Below, one piece after another: positions 18,090-29,886 of a stretch of 64,000 nt of DNA (positions are counted from its first letter, which is position 1; the number at the start of each line of letters is the position of its first letter). The notes under the pieces were generated by a model that saw nothing but the letters and a program-made list of their open reading frames with translations, was not told the DNA's origin and made no database searches. Source of the stretch: Linnemannia hyalina (lineage: Eukaryota; Mortierellomycota; Mortierellomycetes; Mortierellales; Mortierellaceae). The stretch covers positions 1,240,001-1,304,000 of the forward strand of contig JAHRHY010000013.1 of the NCBI GenBank assembly GCA_019671135.1. Reading direction: 5' to 3'. The translations under genes and the position numbers were made by a program.

Positions 18090-20479
18090 ATGGCACACAT
18101 CAACTTCTCGACTGAGGAGGCTGCTGCTGGTTGGAAGACACAGGCCAGAGAGACACTCACCTACTGGGTCCCCGAGGTCGACATCAAGGGAACCCTACCC
18201 AAGGACCTCGTCGGCACCTTCTTCCGCAACGGTACTATCCTCACTCTTTTCTCACAGTTATACCCGGACACTTTTATTCTCCCTTCTATGCCCTCTTTTC
18301 CACAAGCAGACAAACATGACCAGCAGCAACGCACAGTGGACAACCAGAGTTTTGATACGATTGCTTTGTTGTTCTTCATCCCCCGACCGATCCGAGAAAG
18401 AGTGGGTGCGTGGGCGCGTGGGCGTGTCAATTTTTTTTTTTTCAGTACACAATAACTCTCCCACCTCCGAGAACCTTTTTTTTTACTCCACAATCGTTTT
18501 ATCTCGCGGAACACGAGCATGAACAACACCAAGTTCACCCGCAATCCCGGCCCGCCAGTGACATGCCTTCATTCGCCCTCCTCGTTTCTACCCGCACAAA
18601 AAACGTCTCACTGGCCCATAATTCTAAACTCCACTCTATCGAAAAATAACTCTATCGGGAATTAGGCCCAGGCAACGACAGCGTCGGCTCCACAAAGTTG
18701 ATCCACCCCATCGACGGAGACGGTCTCATCGTCGCCTTGTCCTTCCCCGGTGACGGACACGTCCACTTCAACTCGCGTTTCGTCCAATCGCGTCACCGTG
18801 TTGAGGAGAAGGCTGCCCAGAAGATGATTTATCGTGGTCAGATGGGGACTGATCCTAATAGCTTCAAGTCCAACATTGCGGCTTTGGTCAAGGCCAAGAT
18901 TGGGTGGGAGAAGAGTTCCACGGTCTTGACGTTTAGGAACCCATCTAATACTAATGTTTACATGTGGGAGGTATGTGTCTTGTTATTGTTGTTACCCTTT
19001 GTTTGTTGGGAGGCCTTTCCCTCCACAGAACCACCAAGGGTCAAGGTTTTGCTGACCAAAACATGCATTCTTTTTAGGGCAAAGTGCTCAGTGCTCACGA
19101 AACCAGTATGTCGCCATCGCCGTCTCTTTGTTCTTTATTCTACGCGCCGCGTTTGTGTGTTCTCAGTTGAAATCATGAATATGGCAGCTAACATCTTTCA
19201 CGCTTTCACGCTTATCCTATCTGCAGGTCTTCCCCATTGCTTGGACCCGATGACGCTGGAGACTATTGGTGAAGAGACGTTGGACGGCACTCTTCAGCTC
19301 AATGTATTGGGCGCTCACTTCCGTTATGATCCATTCATGGACCGTCTTGTAACCATGTCTGCCAAGGCTGGAGTCAACCGACTGCCTTCACTTCAGATCA
19401 ACGAGTATGGTCGTCAGTGGGCTGTCAAGAGTCTCCAGGTATGCGCCTTTCTTTCTCGGTTTCAATATCTTTCATATCAACTCAATTACTTATTCACTTG
19501 CATCTGTTCTATGCTTCGAAATACATAAATATAGACGTTCCATATCCCGGGATTGAACTATGCTCACGATTTGCTGCTGAGCAAGAACTTTTACATTGTG
19601 CAGATCACACCCTTTGTCAACATATCGACAGCCGATGTGTACAAGTTCTTCTTGGGCCTGTCTTCACCCGGTGATGCCATGCGCTACTACGAGCACCTGC
19701 CCTGCCGCCTGGTGATCATTGCTCGTACTCCTCAAGTCGCCGACCAAATCCTGGGTGGTCGCTCCTGGATCGAGGCGGACATTCCTGAACCGTGCCACAT
19801 TTTCCATTTTGGCAATGTTCAAGAGTTGGTTGAGAAAGACCGTGTTGTGGGCTTGGACTTGACGGCTGTCTGTTTGGGCAAGAAGTTCAACATGGAGTTT
19901 GAGAACAAGACGTGGTTGAGCAATGCGTCCAAGGCACCTGGTCTGTTGACTGGATTCAAGGTCCGGTTTGGAGATGCTAACAATGCGTCAAACGACAAAG
20001 TTTGGTCCAAAAGACCATTGGTCTACCAGACAGTCTTGCATTCAGCTTCGGTCGAGTTCCCTGCTGTCCATCCTTATCGCCATGGTCAGGATACTAGGTT
20101 CACGTACATGATGGCGTCGAGTGACCCCAAGCGTCCCCATTACTACACCGCAGTCTTGAAGCACGACCTCCATGGACAGGGAACCAAGTTTTGGCAGAGT
20201 GAAGGTGTAACGGGCGAGCCCTGTTTTATCCCTCGTGGTGGATATGCGGTTGTTGGAGAGGTGGATCAGCGCAAGGAAGATGATGGATTTGTGGTTGTGC
20301 AGGTGTACCATCCCAAGCGAAAGACGACGGACTTTGCGGTGCTGGATGCTCAGACGATGGAATTGTTGGCGACGATTGGATTGAAGCACCATGTCCCGTT
20401 TGGGTTCCATGGTACTTTTACACCTGAGCTGTTTGTGCAAGGGTCTGCTCCTCCCAGCCTTATCCGAGCCAAGCTCTGA
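18090..20479 (+). CDS. Carotenoid oxygenase (carotenoid cleavage dioxygenase family)
   Basis: Non-heme iron(II) enzyme that splits carotenoids or apocarotenoids to aldehydes. Five exons: 18090-18231, 18666-18970, 19078-19105 (a 28-base microexon), 19227-19438 and 19535-20479; 543 residues. The propeller strands carry the four expected iron-binding His: GAHFRYDP (about 189), NYAHDLLLS (about 240), CHIFHFGN (about 317/320) and FGFHGTF (about 521). DGDGLIVALSF and FFRNGPGNDS are typical of the N-terminal blades. Length and motif order match the family. In Mucoromycota such enzymes contribute to retinal or trisporoid formation, but the substrate cannot be read from sequence. Intron 1 is long (434 bases). 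No targeting signal is apparent. Confidence 0.94.
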
Positions 20480-21587
20480 GCTCTTGGATTGGGCAACTTT
20501 TAAAATGATCGTCGTTCGTTACTTCCACGTTCTGTAGGAAATAAAGCTCATTTGTAGGACCCTTTTTTTTTCAATGCCTGGGATATGGGATCGGCCTGTG
20601 AAAGCCAGAGCAAAGTGAGCAGGGTGAGCTGGGTGAGCTGAGTTTTGGTCCAACCTGCATTCATCCTGCGGGAGACGGACGGGAGACGGAGTGATTCTTT
20701 AGCTTAGTTCCTGCTTGTCTCTCTTTTTCTCTCTCGTTTATATTTTTTATTTTTTCTCCTTGGCAGTGCAATCACCCTTCTTGCCTCTTTACCCACCCAT
20801 TCTCTCCCATTGTTGATCCTCATTGCAAGCGAGTCAATCTTCCTTCCTCTGAACACAAAGAGGAAAAGAAGGGATTCGATCTTTTTTCTGTTTCTTTTTA
20901 TTTTTCATTATTTTTTAGCTTTGTTTGTTCAACAACAACAGTAGGCGATTACCACACCACTCCACACCCACACCCACACCACCCTCCGCTTTTCTCCTCC
21001 CAACGGTGCACTATCCTCACCACTCGACCTCTTCTCGTTTTATTCGTTGCATGCCATCCACCCTCTCTCACGATCATAAACACATACCTTGACTCGGATC
21101 ACTCTTCCACGCTCCTTTTCTTTATTTTCCGTTGCATCTGTTCCCAGGGACACACATCTCTTTCTCTCTTTCTCTTTCTCTTTCTCTTTCTCTTTCTCTT
21201 TCCCTTTCCCTTTCCCTTTCCCTTTTTTTTTTTTTTTTTTTTTTTTTTATCGTTGCCACCACTTCATTTTTCCCTTATTTACATTCACTTCCTTCCTTCC
21301 TTCCTTCCTTCTCCTTCCATCCCTCACAGCTAATCAGCCTGCTTTATTCGCTACCTTCTTACTTCTTCTATTCACCCTTGCATCCCTTTCTCTTCCTCAC
21401 TTCGCCTCTCCCCGGCTGACCATGCTCCCAAAGGAGTGTCAACTTTGTCATTCGCTACTTCCTCTTCCCCCACCTCCATCCCAACTTGTACATCTTCATT
21501 AACTTTTCTAAGCAAAAAAAGCAGCAAGCTCAGCCCCGTCTGTGTCTGCCGTCGTCTCTTGACAAGTCAAAGTCGTCTTCCGCAGCC
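20480..21587. other. Intergenic region with pyrimidine microsatellites
   Basis: No gene recognised. TCTTTC and CCTTTC hexamer repeats run from about 21158 to 21224 and pass into a T run to about 21248; a CCTT tetramer run follows near 21292-21310. The rest is pyrimidine-rich upstream sequence of the next gene. Confidence 0.7.
21158..21248 (+). repeat. (TCTTTC)n/(CCTTTC)n microsatellite plus poly(T)
   Basis: About ten hexamer units shift from TCTTTC to CCTTTC and end in about 25 T. It lies about 340 bases upstream of the start at 21588 and is probably length-polymorphic. Confidence 0.85.
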
Positions 21588-24500
21588 ATGTCGGCCCTTG
21601 CCTCCTCCTCCTCCAGCAACGGCAATAGCCACAATAACAAGCGAGGAGCGTACGACCCTTCATCGGGATCATCCAACTCTTCCCCTTCCACGACCTCCGC
21701 TTTCACTTCTTCCTCATATAACAACAACAAAGCATCATCATCACCAGCGGCTTCAGCGTCGACCTTGTCTGGGTTCCAGCGGACGCCAGTCCATGCGACG
21801 ATACCCAAGCCGAAAAAGTACATTGGCCACTATGATATTGCCGACAGGACCTTCCAACTACTCTCCCGGTAAGCATTTGCAGATGCAGACGGATAGACAG
21901 GATAAACTGTAAAAACAACAATCAAATGTGGACCTACTCAACAATTTTGGATCCAAAATGCTTATTATTGTCGTTATTATGTTGGGTTGGTTCCTTGTTC
22001 AGAGCCGAAGGTTCCACGGTTACAGCCTAAGATGACACAAACCAAACTGTTTGACATGACTAACACTGTCATATGTTCTCTTTAATTTATAGGCACCGCG
22101 CGGCTGCCTGCATCTTGTTTTGGTCCCTGACCATCCTTCTCGACATCCTGCTGCAGCTGCCTATCGAGTGGTTCTTCCTCTTCTACTTTATCCTCGCCCT
22201 AGTCTTTCGCATCTTCTTCATCGGCGGGCCCATCGTCCTCATCTCCATCGGAGCCATGTGCCTCGCCAACGCCTTTGTTTTCTACACCGTCCCCTTCAGT
22301 TTCACGTCGCCCTTTGCTACAGGAGTCGCCTTTGGCCTCATGGTCAGTCTGATCCACGGCCTCAACCTCAAGGGCGTCATCCTCGCCATGACCATGTACA
22401 TGCTCAAGCCATACCTCGAACGGCAGACCCTCATCGCTGCCTTGAACCCACCGACGGTTCCCTCAATCGTCTTTCTGGCACCGCTGGCAGCCTTTTGTTC
22501 AGCCTTTGGTGTCCTTTGGCTCCTTTACGATCTCTTTGGATACCTTCATGCTTCAACAGACGACCTTCGGGACTTTTTCGGGATTACGCTACCGGCACCA
22601 TCACTCGTTACCCTCAAGGAGGTCAAGGACAGGAGTATCACCCTCAATTGGCAATGCTCTTCCCAGGCAACCATCTCGAAACACTTGATTGAAATCGATG
22701 GCTTGTTGATTGGCGAGAGTGGAAAGCAGGAGACCAGCGTCGTAATCCAGGGGCTCTACCCAGACAACACCTATCGGATCCGACTCTGGGCTATTACTAC
22801 CCGTAACTGGAAAACCCCTAGCGACTATGTCGTCGTTCGGACACTAGCGTCCGTCCCTATCGAACTTGAGCTCAGCTCTGGTAAGTTTCTTCTTTCTCGA
22901 GTGCAAGGACTTGCGATAGTGTTCCACTATTGCTTGCAAGGAGAAAAACAAAACAATACAAAACAGGACCGGATTGCGTGAACATTTTCTCTAACATTTA
23001 ATTCCTTGTTTTTCTCCCTTTCTATCCCTCCTCCCTTTTCTCCCTTCTCTCCCTCTCACCCTTTTTCATTATTCCGCCTATTATAGTAGAGAGCGCTCGA
23101 CGGGAAAGTGAACTGGCAAAGAAATCTATTGAGGAGAACAAGGATCCGCAGCACACGACCAAGGTTCAGGGTCTAGAAAATTCAACAGCTAGTCAGGAGG
23201 ACAGTGCGAGTACGGAAAAGTCCGAGACGACTGCGCCAGCTCAAGATCCAGGCAGCCTCTTCAGCAACGGGAATACGTCAGCTTCTAGCCTGAGTTCGTC
23301 TGTGACTGCAACTGCCTCAGCCAACATCAACAATAACAGCACCCCGACAAGTCCCCCCAGCGCCACCGTCCATGTCATTGCGTCTGCAGAACAAGTGGCA
23401 CCTATTCCGACGGCAGCAGTTGTGACAGATGAGCAGATTGCTGCGCTGAGGATCGAGCTGGAGGAAAAGGAGTCTTCTCATGCCATGCTGAACCAACAGT
23501 TCACCAATCTCGAGAAGCAGTACAGGCAACAGGAGGAAAACCTCAAGAACGAGATTGCTGCGCTTCGGGAACAACAGAAACAGGAGGATGAACCCCGTCA
23601 GCATGCCAAGACCAAGCTTAAGGAACTGCAGGACAGTCTTCGGGAGGCCGAAGTCAACAAGAGCAAGGTCGAGAAGGAACATCGAATGGAGGTCGACAAG
23701 CGACAGAGGATAGCTGGACAACTCGAGGCCAAGCAGAGGAAAGTCGAGAATTTGCAGCAGACCCTCAAGCAGAGCGAGGAGAAACTCAAGGTGGAGAAAG
23801 AGTCTCACCGGAAACAACGGCTCGAGCTTGAGGCTAACCTCAAGAGACGACAGGAGGAAGTGGCGGCGACCGAGTCGTCCCTCAAGGCATTGCAGGCGTC
23901 CCAGAAAACACTCTGCAGCACCATAGAGGCCAAGGAGGTGGAACTTTCGCAGCTTCAAGCATCGCTTCAGTCGCCCAAGGAACATCTCATCTGGGAGCAA
24001 AAGAGCAAGGATTTGGATGTCAAGTGTGCTCTTCTTGCCGAGGAAGTTGCTCAGTACAAACAAGAAAACCAGCAATTGCAGGAACGTTTGGCAGAGGCAA
24101 CTAAGAACGTCATCAAGGTCCGCGCCGCTCATGACCACCGCAAAGCTCAGGCAGAGCTGAGAAAGGCCAACGCTCGGGTCTCGCCTGATGAAAGCCATGC
24201 GACCGCTGCCTCTCCACTCCCGGAACTCCAGCATCAGGGTCATGGATCGAGCTGGATGAATGCTGGATGGAACCAGAGCCCCGGCACCAAGATCTTGAAC
24301 GGACTGTTTCAGGACGATCCGGCCCTGCCTGATGTGAGACCTTCACCCGCGCGGAAGATGACTGGCCCACCACCCGGTCTGACCCGCAGAGATTCTTCGC
24401 CCTTGGATCCTGGCTCGGCCTTGATGATGGATGGTGTTCTTTCAAGATATGGACGGGACGGCAAGGAAACTGGACTGCAAGGTGCAATTGGTACCTCTGG

Positions 24501-26184
24501 ATCACCCTCGATGATCAACAGCCAAGCCATTGTCGGACCGCCCAAGACGCAGCAGCGTCTTAAGTCAGGCTGGGGTGCGCGCCCAAGGTCCTCTTCTATC
24601 ATGTCGTCTGAGTACCTTTTAGTTGACGGGGGCTCGGGATCATCTTCGTCATCAGCCTCTGCAACAACAGTACCAGGAGCAGGAACAAATGTCTTTGGAG
24701 AAGAGTCGTCGGACCCGCGTCAAGGAACACGCTCAAGGACGTCCTCCATTTCGTCCTTTAATGGATTCCAGTCGCCATTGTTTGATTCGCCGTTTGCCTT
24801 TTCGAATCATGCATACCAGTCCCATCAGGATACCAACGCCAGCAATCAACCGTATCAGCAGTACCAACAGAACCGGCAGTCGACTCTCCACAATGGCTCT
24901 CAGAAGCCACAGACTCATGGCGTGAGCCCTCGTACTCGCTTTCAAGGAATTGGATCCTCACATTCGCCTCCTATCCCGCATGCTCCTTCTCCCTGGGGCG
25001 CCGCCGGATCCAGTGCGCTCAAGAACGTATCTGGACCCATCGCTGCACCCGTTGGGGCAGGCGGCCGCTCGCCATTGGTAGATCTGGACACCAAGGGATC
25101 TACGAATGCGACTTCTAGCCCTACGTTCAACTATCACAACTTTTTCGGGCCACCTTCGATCTCGACTGATACTCTTGGATATGAGGGCAACAGCAGCCTG
25201 AATAACCATCAAATGAACGAACAGAATGTGATCAAGTCGATGTTCGAGTCGCCCGATACCTTGGACCTTCGCCATCATCTACGGACAGTCGGAAGCCATT
25301 CCTCGCTGGGAACTCAGGCCAAAATTCTGCCTTCCCACCTTCGATCGATCTCGACTCCTGGAACGTCCTCGCCTTTGTCGTCACCAACTACTGCTACCCA
25401 CGCACCCTTCCAACATTGGGATCATCGTGTCATTGGCAGACCAGGCTCGCTGGGCAGGATGAACAGCCAGGCTGAGGGTAGTTCCAGTTCGCTGAACATT
25501 TCGGACACTTCTTCGCCAACCTCCCCCCATGGAGCGACCTCGTTCTCACAGAGCAATGCGTCGTCGGCATTTGGTCCTCGAAAGACTCTACCCGCTGACC
25601 GCGGTTTCTGGGGCGGACCTGGTACGGGATCAGGATATGGAGGTGTTTCGATGGAGAACGGTATTCTTCCCAGTCCTACAGGATCATCTGGATCGTCGCT
25701 GGATATGGGTACACCCTTGCCAGTCGATGCACATGCGTTTGCGGACCAGTACTTCAGCAACCGTGGCCACCGTGGATACGAGACACCTTCGTCGTTGTCG
25801 TCTGCTGGGTTCTTGTCGTCATTGAAGCACCCGTTGTCGACCTCGTCTGCCGTGGATAACACCGGAGCCCCCAAGGCGTCATCTGTGGCACCAGGACTTG
25901 GGTATGGTCAACAGCATCACAACCAGGATCAAAGCCAAGGATACGGACATGGGTTCGGCCAAGGCTCACGAACACTCCAACAGTCCACCAGCGGCTCTGC
26001 GCTTGGATCCACGAACAATGCTACTACAGGAGGATCTGAGGCGGATGTGTTTGGATATGGTCTACAGTTCAATCCGTTTGGGTGGACCATGCCTACTGGA
26101 GGATTTGACGACCGATCGACTTCAACTGTCACAGAGGAGCAGCAACAGCAACAGGATAAAGACAAGTTGCATGGTGGCCTCTAG
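21588..26184 (+). CDS. Membrane-anchored fibronectin type III and coiled-coil protein
   Basis: About 1388 residues from three exons: 21588-21868, 22093-22880 and 23087 (or 23090)-26184. A Ser-rich head is followed by several hydrophobic segments (about residues 95-250: ILFWSLTILLDILLQLP, WFFLFYFILALVF, VLISIGAMCLANAFVFY and others). A fibronectin type III-like domain follows (LVTLKEVKDRSITLNW ... LYPDNTYRIRLWAITTRNW). The third exon opens with a long Glu/Lys/Gln coiled coil (about residues 405-635) and ends in a very long Ser/Pro/Gly/Asn-rich tail. Fungi have a conserved FN3 protein with this plan, but its function is not established, so none is assigned. The exon 3 acceptor is a tandem TAG pair three bases apart, allowing one optional residue. 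Confidence 0.82.
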
Positions 26185-26776
26185 ATAGTGATCATTGTAG
26201 TGTTACTCCTGACGGCTCATTGTTTTTTTCTTTTCTTACTTTTTTTTTCTTTTTTTTTTTTCTCTGTTTGTTTCAAAGAAAAGAGATGAGCTTTATACCA
26301 TCTCAGTTCATAAAGGTTAACAGACGCGTTTTCTGAAACGGGAAAATCGTAATGAGGTTGCTTGTGGTTGTATGGTACTCTGAACGAGAGGATCATCTAG
26401 ACGCGTGATTTTGGATGAAGAGATTGTACGAGTTGGTGGCGTTTTTTTCTTTTGTCATTTTTCAGGAACGAGTTTTACCTGACAAGATGTACGTGTGTTG
26501 ACATAGTTTTGTGGACACTGCCGGTCTAGAACCAACAACAAGAGTTCCATTCATCATCATCGCCATCATCACTATTATCATCGATATCATCGAGAATCTT
26601 GAACAAGGAGAACAGGTAGGAAGTGATCTGAACTCTTTTCGATTATTAATGTTGTTTTTATGAGTATGAAAAAAAAAAAAAAATATAATATGCAGCAATG
26701 GAATGGGTTGGAAAAAAAAGAAGAGAAAAAGACAGACAAAAAAAAAAGGAAGAGGACATAATGGAAATACTTTGTT
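26185..26776. other. Convergent intergenic region
   Basis: Lies between two genes that converge. It contains T- and A-rich tracts (26222-26264 and 26667-26750) suited to 3' UTR processing on both strands. No gene seen. Confidence 0.6.
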
Positions 26777-28258
26777 CTAAACGAACAGGAATTGGCCAGC
26801 AATGGCAGCAACAAGGACCAACAACACACTCAAATACTGATGCCTAAAACTATTCAACGCCATGAACGCCAACACAAAGATCACAGCGCTCAATGTATTC
26901 TGTGCAGCCAACAGTAGCCACTCTTCGCCATCCAGGACTACACCGGGTTTTGGAAGGTGGACGACGGATGCTTTTAGGATGTCCAAGGCGGTGATGGCGA
27001 TGATCCCGACGACGGAACCAGTGATCCCGTCAAAAAAGGAGGCCATGGTCTCGTTCCTGCAGATCCGTTCTAACAGCGAGTGGCCCATGATTGTGAATAT
27101 GAAGCAGGGGAGGAACATTCCTAAGGTGATTAGGGCACAGCCTCCGAATGCGTAGCCGAGACTTCCCTCGCCGTAGGTGTGTCCGCCCTGGAAGCCCACG
27201 AAAGTGGAAAAGATGACTAAAGGTGCGGGGATGATGTTTCCGAGGGCGATGCCGTCGAGGAAGGTTTGTTTTGCGAGCCACCCGCCGAGGATGACGGCTT
27301 CTGCTTGAATGAAGGGGATGGATGTGTAGGCTCCTCCGAAGGATAAGGAGCCAGCGACGAGGCCCAGGGCGAGGAGGTGGGGCATGTCGGGGACGGTTGC
27401 GATTCCGAGGGCGAGGGATGTTGGGGAGGGGACGCCCTTAAAGATGACGTAGAGGATGTAGCCTGTATAGTTGAGGAACATGACGGCTCCTGCGGCCCAA
27501 CGCCATCCGCGGGTGTAAAAGTTGTAAAAGATCCCAAAGACTCCGAGAGTGATGAAGTAGTTGATTCGGAGGGCGGATTGCAGGGCTCCCAGGATGGCGA
27601 GGATGAAAAGGACCTTGTTGAAGGTTTTGGTCTTGCTGGATATGAAGACGTGTTGACCGATTTGGAAGACTGCACGGAGCACCATGGCGGCCACGACTGG
27701 CTGAAGGGCCCTAAAGGATGCGTTAAAGTACACATTGTCCAGTCCTACAATCGTGTACACGTAACTCAGTAGGACCATAGCCATAAAGCCCGGCAAAATA
27801 AATCCCAACCCGGCCACAATCCCACCCCACCGCCCGCCGACAAGGCACCCAAAGAACATACAAATCTCGGCGGCTTCGGGACCGGGGAGCATTTGGTAAA
27901 CTGCATAGACGCGGTTGAATCTGGTGACGGTAATCCAACGACGCTTCTGGACGAGTTCGGTTTTGAGGAGCGCGATTTGGGCTACGGAGCCTCCCCAGGC
28001 GTGGAGGCCGAAGTGGAGGAAGAATAGAGTGAAGATTTGGAAGAGGGTGAGGTTTTGGGGGAGGTTGGTCGAGTCTTCGAATTCGTTTAGGGGGGTTAAG
28101 GGGGTGTCGAAGGGATCAGAGGGAGGGGTTGTGGTTGTGGGTAGTGAGGAGGGGAAGTCGACGGTTGTTGTATCGGAGGGTGACGGGTAGGGGATATGTT
28201 TCTCGGAGATCCTGTCATCGTGCTTGTTGGCGACGGTGTCGACTTCTGTCTTTGACAT
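26777..28258 (-). CDS. Chromate ion transporter (CHR family, two-domain)
   Basis: Single-exon protein of 493 residues with a polar N-terminal tail of about 70 residues and many hydrophobic segments in two homologous halves. The first half has FLHFGLHAWGGSVAQ and YQMLPGPEAAEICMFFGCL; the second has SLSFGGAYTSIPFIQAEAV and GNIIPAPLVIFSTFVGF. These repeated FGG- and PGP-type motifs are the signature of long-chain CHR proteins, which export or move chromate and probably related oxyanions such as sulfate. The lack of introns among intron-rich neighbours is consistent with, but does not prove, a bacterial origin. A TATA-like GATATAAAA lies about 90 bases upstream on the minus strand (28355-28347). 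Confidence 0.92.
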   Translation of the reverse strand: MSKTEVDTVANKHDDRISEKHIPYPSPSDTTTVDFPSSLPTTTTPPSDPFDTPLTPLNEFEDSTNLPQNLTLFQIFTLFFLHFGLHAWGGSVAQIALLKTELVQKRRWITVTRFNRVYAVYQMLPGPEAAEICMFFGCLVGGRWGGIVAGLGFILPGFMAMVLLSYVYTIVGLDNVYFNASFRALQPVVAAMVLRAVFQIGQHVFISSKTKTFNKVLFILAILGALQSALRINYFITLGVFGIFYNFYTRGWRWAAGAVMFLNYTGYILYVIFKGVPSPTSLALGIATVPDMPHLLALGLVAGSLSFGGAYTSIPFIQAEAVILGGWLAKQTFLDGIALGNIIPAPLVIFSTFVGFQGGHTYGEGSLGYAFGGCALITLGMFLPCFIFTIMGHSLLERICRNETMASFFDGITGSVVGIIAITALDILKASVVHLPKPGVVLDGEEWLLLAAQNTLSAVIFVLAFMALNSFRHQYLSVLLVLVAAIAGQFLFV

Positions 28259-28346
28259 GTTGGGCTGCTTTCAGTTGCCTGCTGTTGCTGTGGGCGGTAA
28301 CAAAAGAGAAAAGAGATCAGAAAAGGGCAAATGCCTGTCTGTCCCC

Positions 28347-28355
28347 TTTTTATAT
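28347..28355 (-). promoter_or_regulatory. TATA-like element of the chromate transporter gene
   Basis: GATATAAAA on the minus strand, about 90 bases before the ATG at 28258. No experimental support. Confidence 0.4.
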
Positions 28356-28358
28356 CTT

Positions 28359-29840
28359 TTTTGTCCCTGACCGATCCATCGCCCTTTTCTTTATTTCTAG
28401 CTTTTTTTGCTGCACGCTCAGATTGCGAAAAATTAGTGTTCTGTTGGACCGAATGGATCCAAAATGAAGCCTCGCCCCACCCGCCCCTTCCCCACAGAAA
28501 CACACACAGACCAAAGAAAAGATCGCCCTCCCGAGGAGTGTATATCGATAAGCGCAGCTTTGCATGCCCTATGCGCCATGCACTCCGACAGTATTCGGAA
28601 GCGAATGGAGCATGTTCTACATTTTTTTTTCCTGGAACAGAAGAATGAGGCATGTAAGCTTAAAAAGAATATGGGCGAACGGGGGTAGCCAATCATGGGT
28701 GACCATCTTTAATCTTATTCTCGTCGATCACGTCTTTCTTTGTCATTGTCGCGTAGAGTATAGAAGAAAGAAAGAAAGAGACAGATCGCGGTTTGCTAGA
28801 TCGTGAAAGAGGGAGACGGAAATTATTCTTGGTCGAGGACCTTACAGGCGATAGTAAACAAAGAAAAGAAAATGAACGATTGTCGAGGTAAGGTAGTAGG
28901 CCATGCCATTTAAATATTTAAATAGCCACCAACTTCGAGGATACATAAATCTAAATCTGAGTCAAACGACATCGTCCTATCTTTCTCGCTATGATGAACT
29001 GGAAGCAGAAAGGCAAGGCAGAAGTGTTAATTTATTGACGGAAATAAAAATGTTCAAAGCAAACGCGCACTTTCAATTGACATGTATTCATGCGCTCCTT
29101 TTCATGTCTTACGGCTTCCATGATGACTTCCTCCTTGGCAATTTCCAATTTTTAGACACACACCTTTTGACCTTCACAGGCGGCGACCCGTGGATGTACT
29201 TTGACCACGTTATGTTAATGCAAATGGTAGTAGGATTTCATTTACGGGGGCGGAGAGCTGTACTTCACGAATGATATTGGAGTGAATTTTTTTCTCTTCA
29301 TCATGTATTGGTCAATTGACCTTTATTCAAAAGCGCAGCATTGATACCTACGTACCTGCTCTCCCACTGTTTTGTTGCCAGGGTCGGGAGGCGATAAAAC
29401 CTTTGGAACTTTGATGTAGCGATGGGTTCAATGGCCGTACCCTATATGTCTAAAAATAGACGATATTCATGATGACCAACAGGATAAAGGTAAACCATCG
29501 GTAGACGGCGTGTTCAGAGGGAGCACTGGTCCATGGGGAAAGAAGGGTGGAAGCATGAAGGGAACAATGGCAACGTCTTTTTTGTATGGCTTTTTGTTAA
29601 GTAATTGCAGTTTTCTAGAGTATTCTGGAGGAGAGAAAATAGAACTGAAGAGGACAACTTTAAAAACCTCGAACGCTTATTTTATTTTCGAAAAACGGGC
29701 GTTTAGCAAGGAGGTGGTATGTGAAGGGAATGAAAGGAAGAGATAAATCGACCCATGGTCAAACGCGAAAATACAAAGAGACACGACCGTGGCAGTGAAA
29801 TTAGGCGCACGCATCAAGAACAAAAAGAAGATGGATCAGC
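28359..29840. other. Gene-free region of about 1.5 kb
   Basis: No recognisable gene on either strand. The longest frames (for example 28903-29274 on the plus strand) have no domain similarity I can see. The composition is AT-richer than in neighbouring coding DNA. The stretch ends where the duplicated kinase segment begins. Confidence 0.55.
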
Positions 29841-29886
29841 TTGTTTATTGTATGAATATATGAGTATCGAGGAAGAAAACAGGTCA

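Noticed and set aside
23317..24243. 308-codon minus-strand Leu-rich frame
   Set aside because: Antisense shadow of the Glu/Lys/Gln coiled coil on the plus strand.
26777..28258. Amino-acid permease or sulfate permease as alternative for the membrane protein
   Set aside because: The duplicated FGG/PGP motifs and two-half layout match CHR chromate transporters, not those families.
28903..29274. 123-codon plus-strand frame in the gene-free region
   Set aside because: Starts in AT-rich DNA, no recognisable domain, no promoter or splice context; probably chance.
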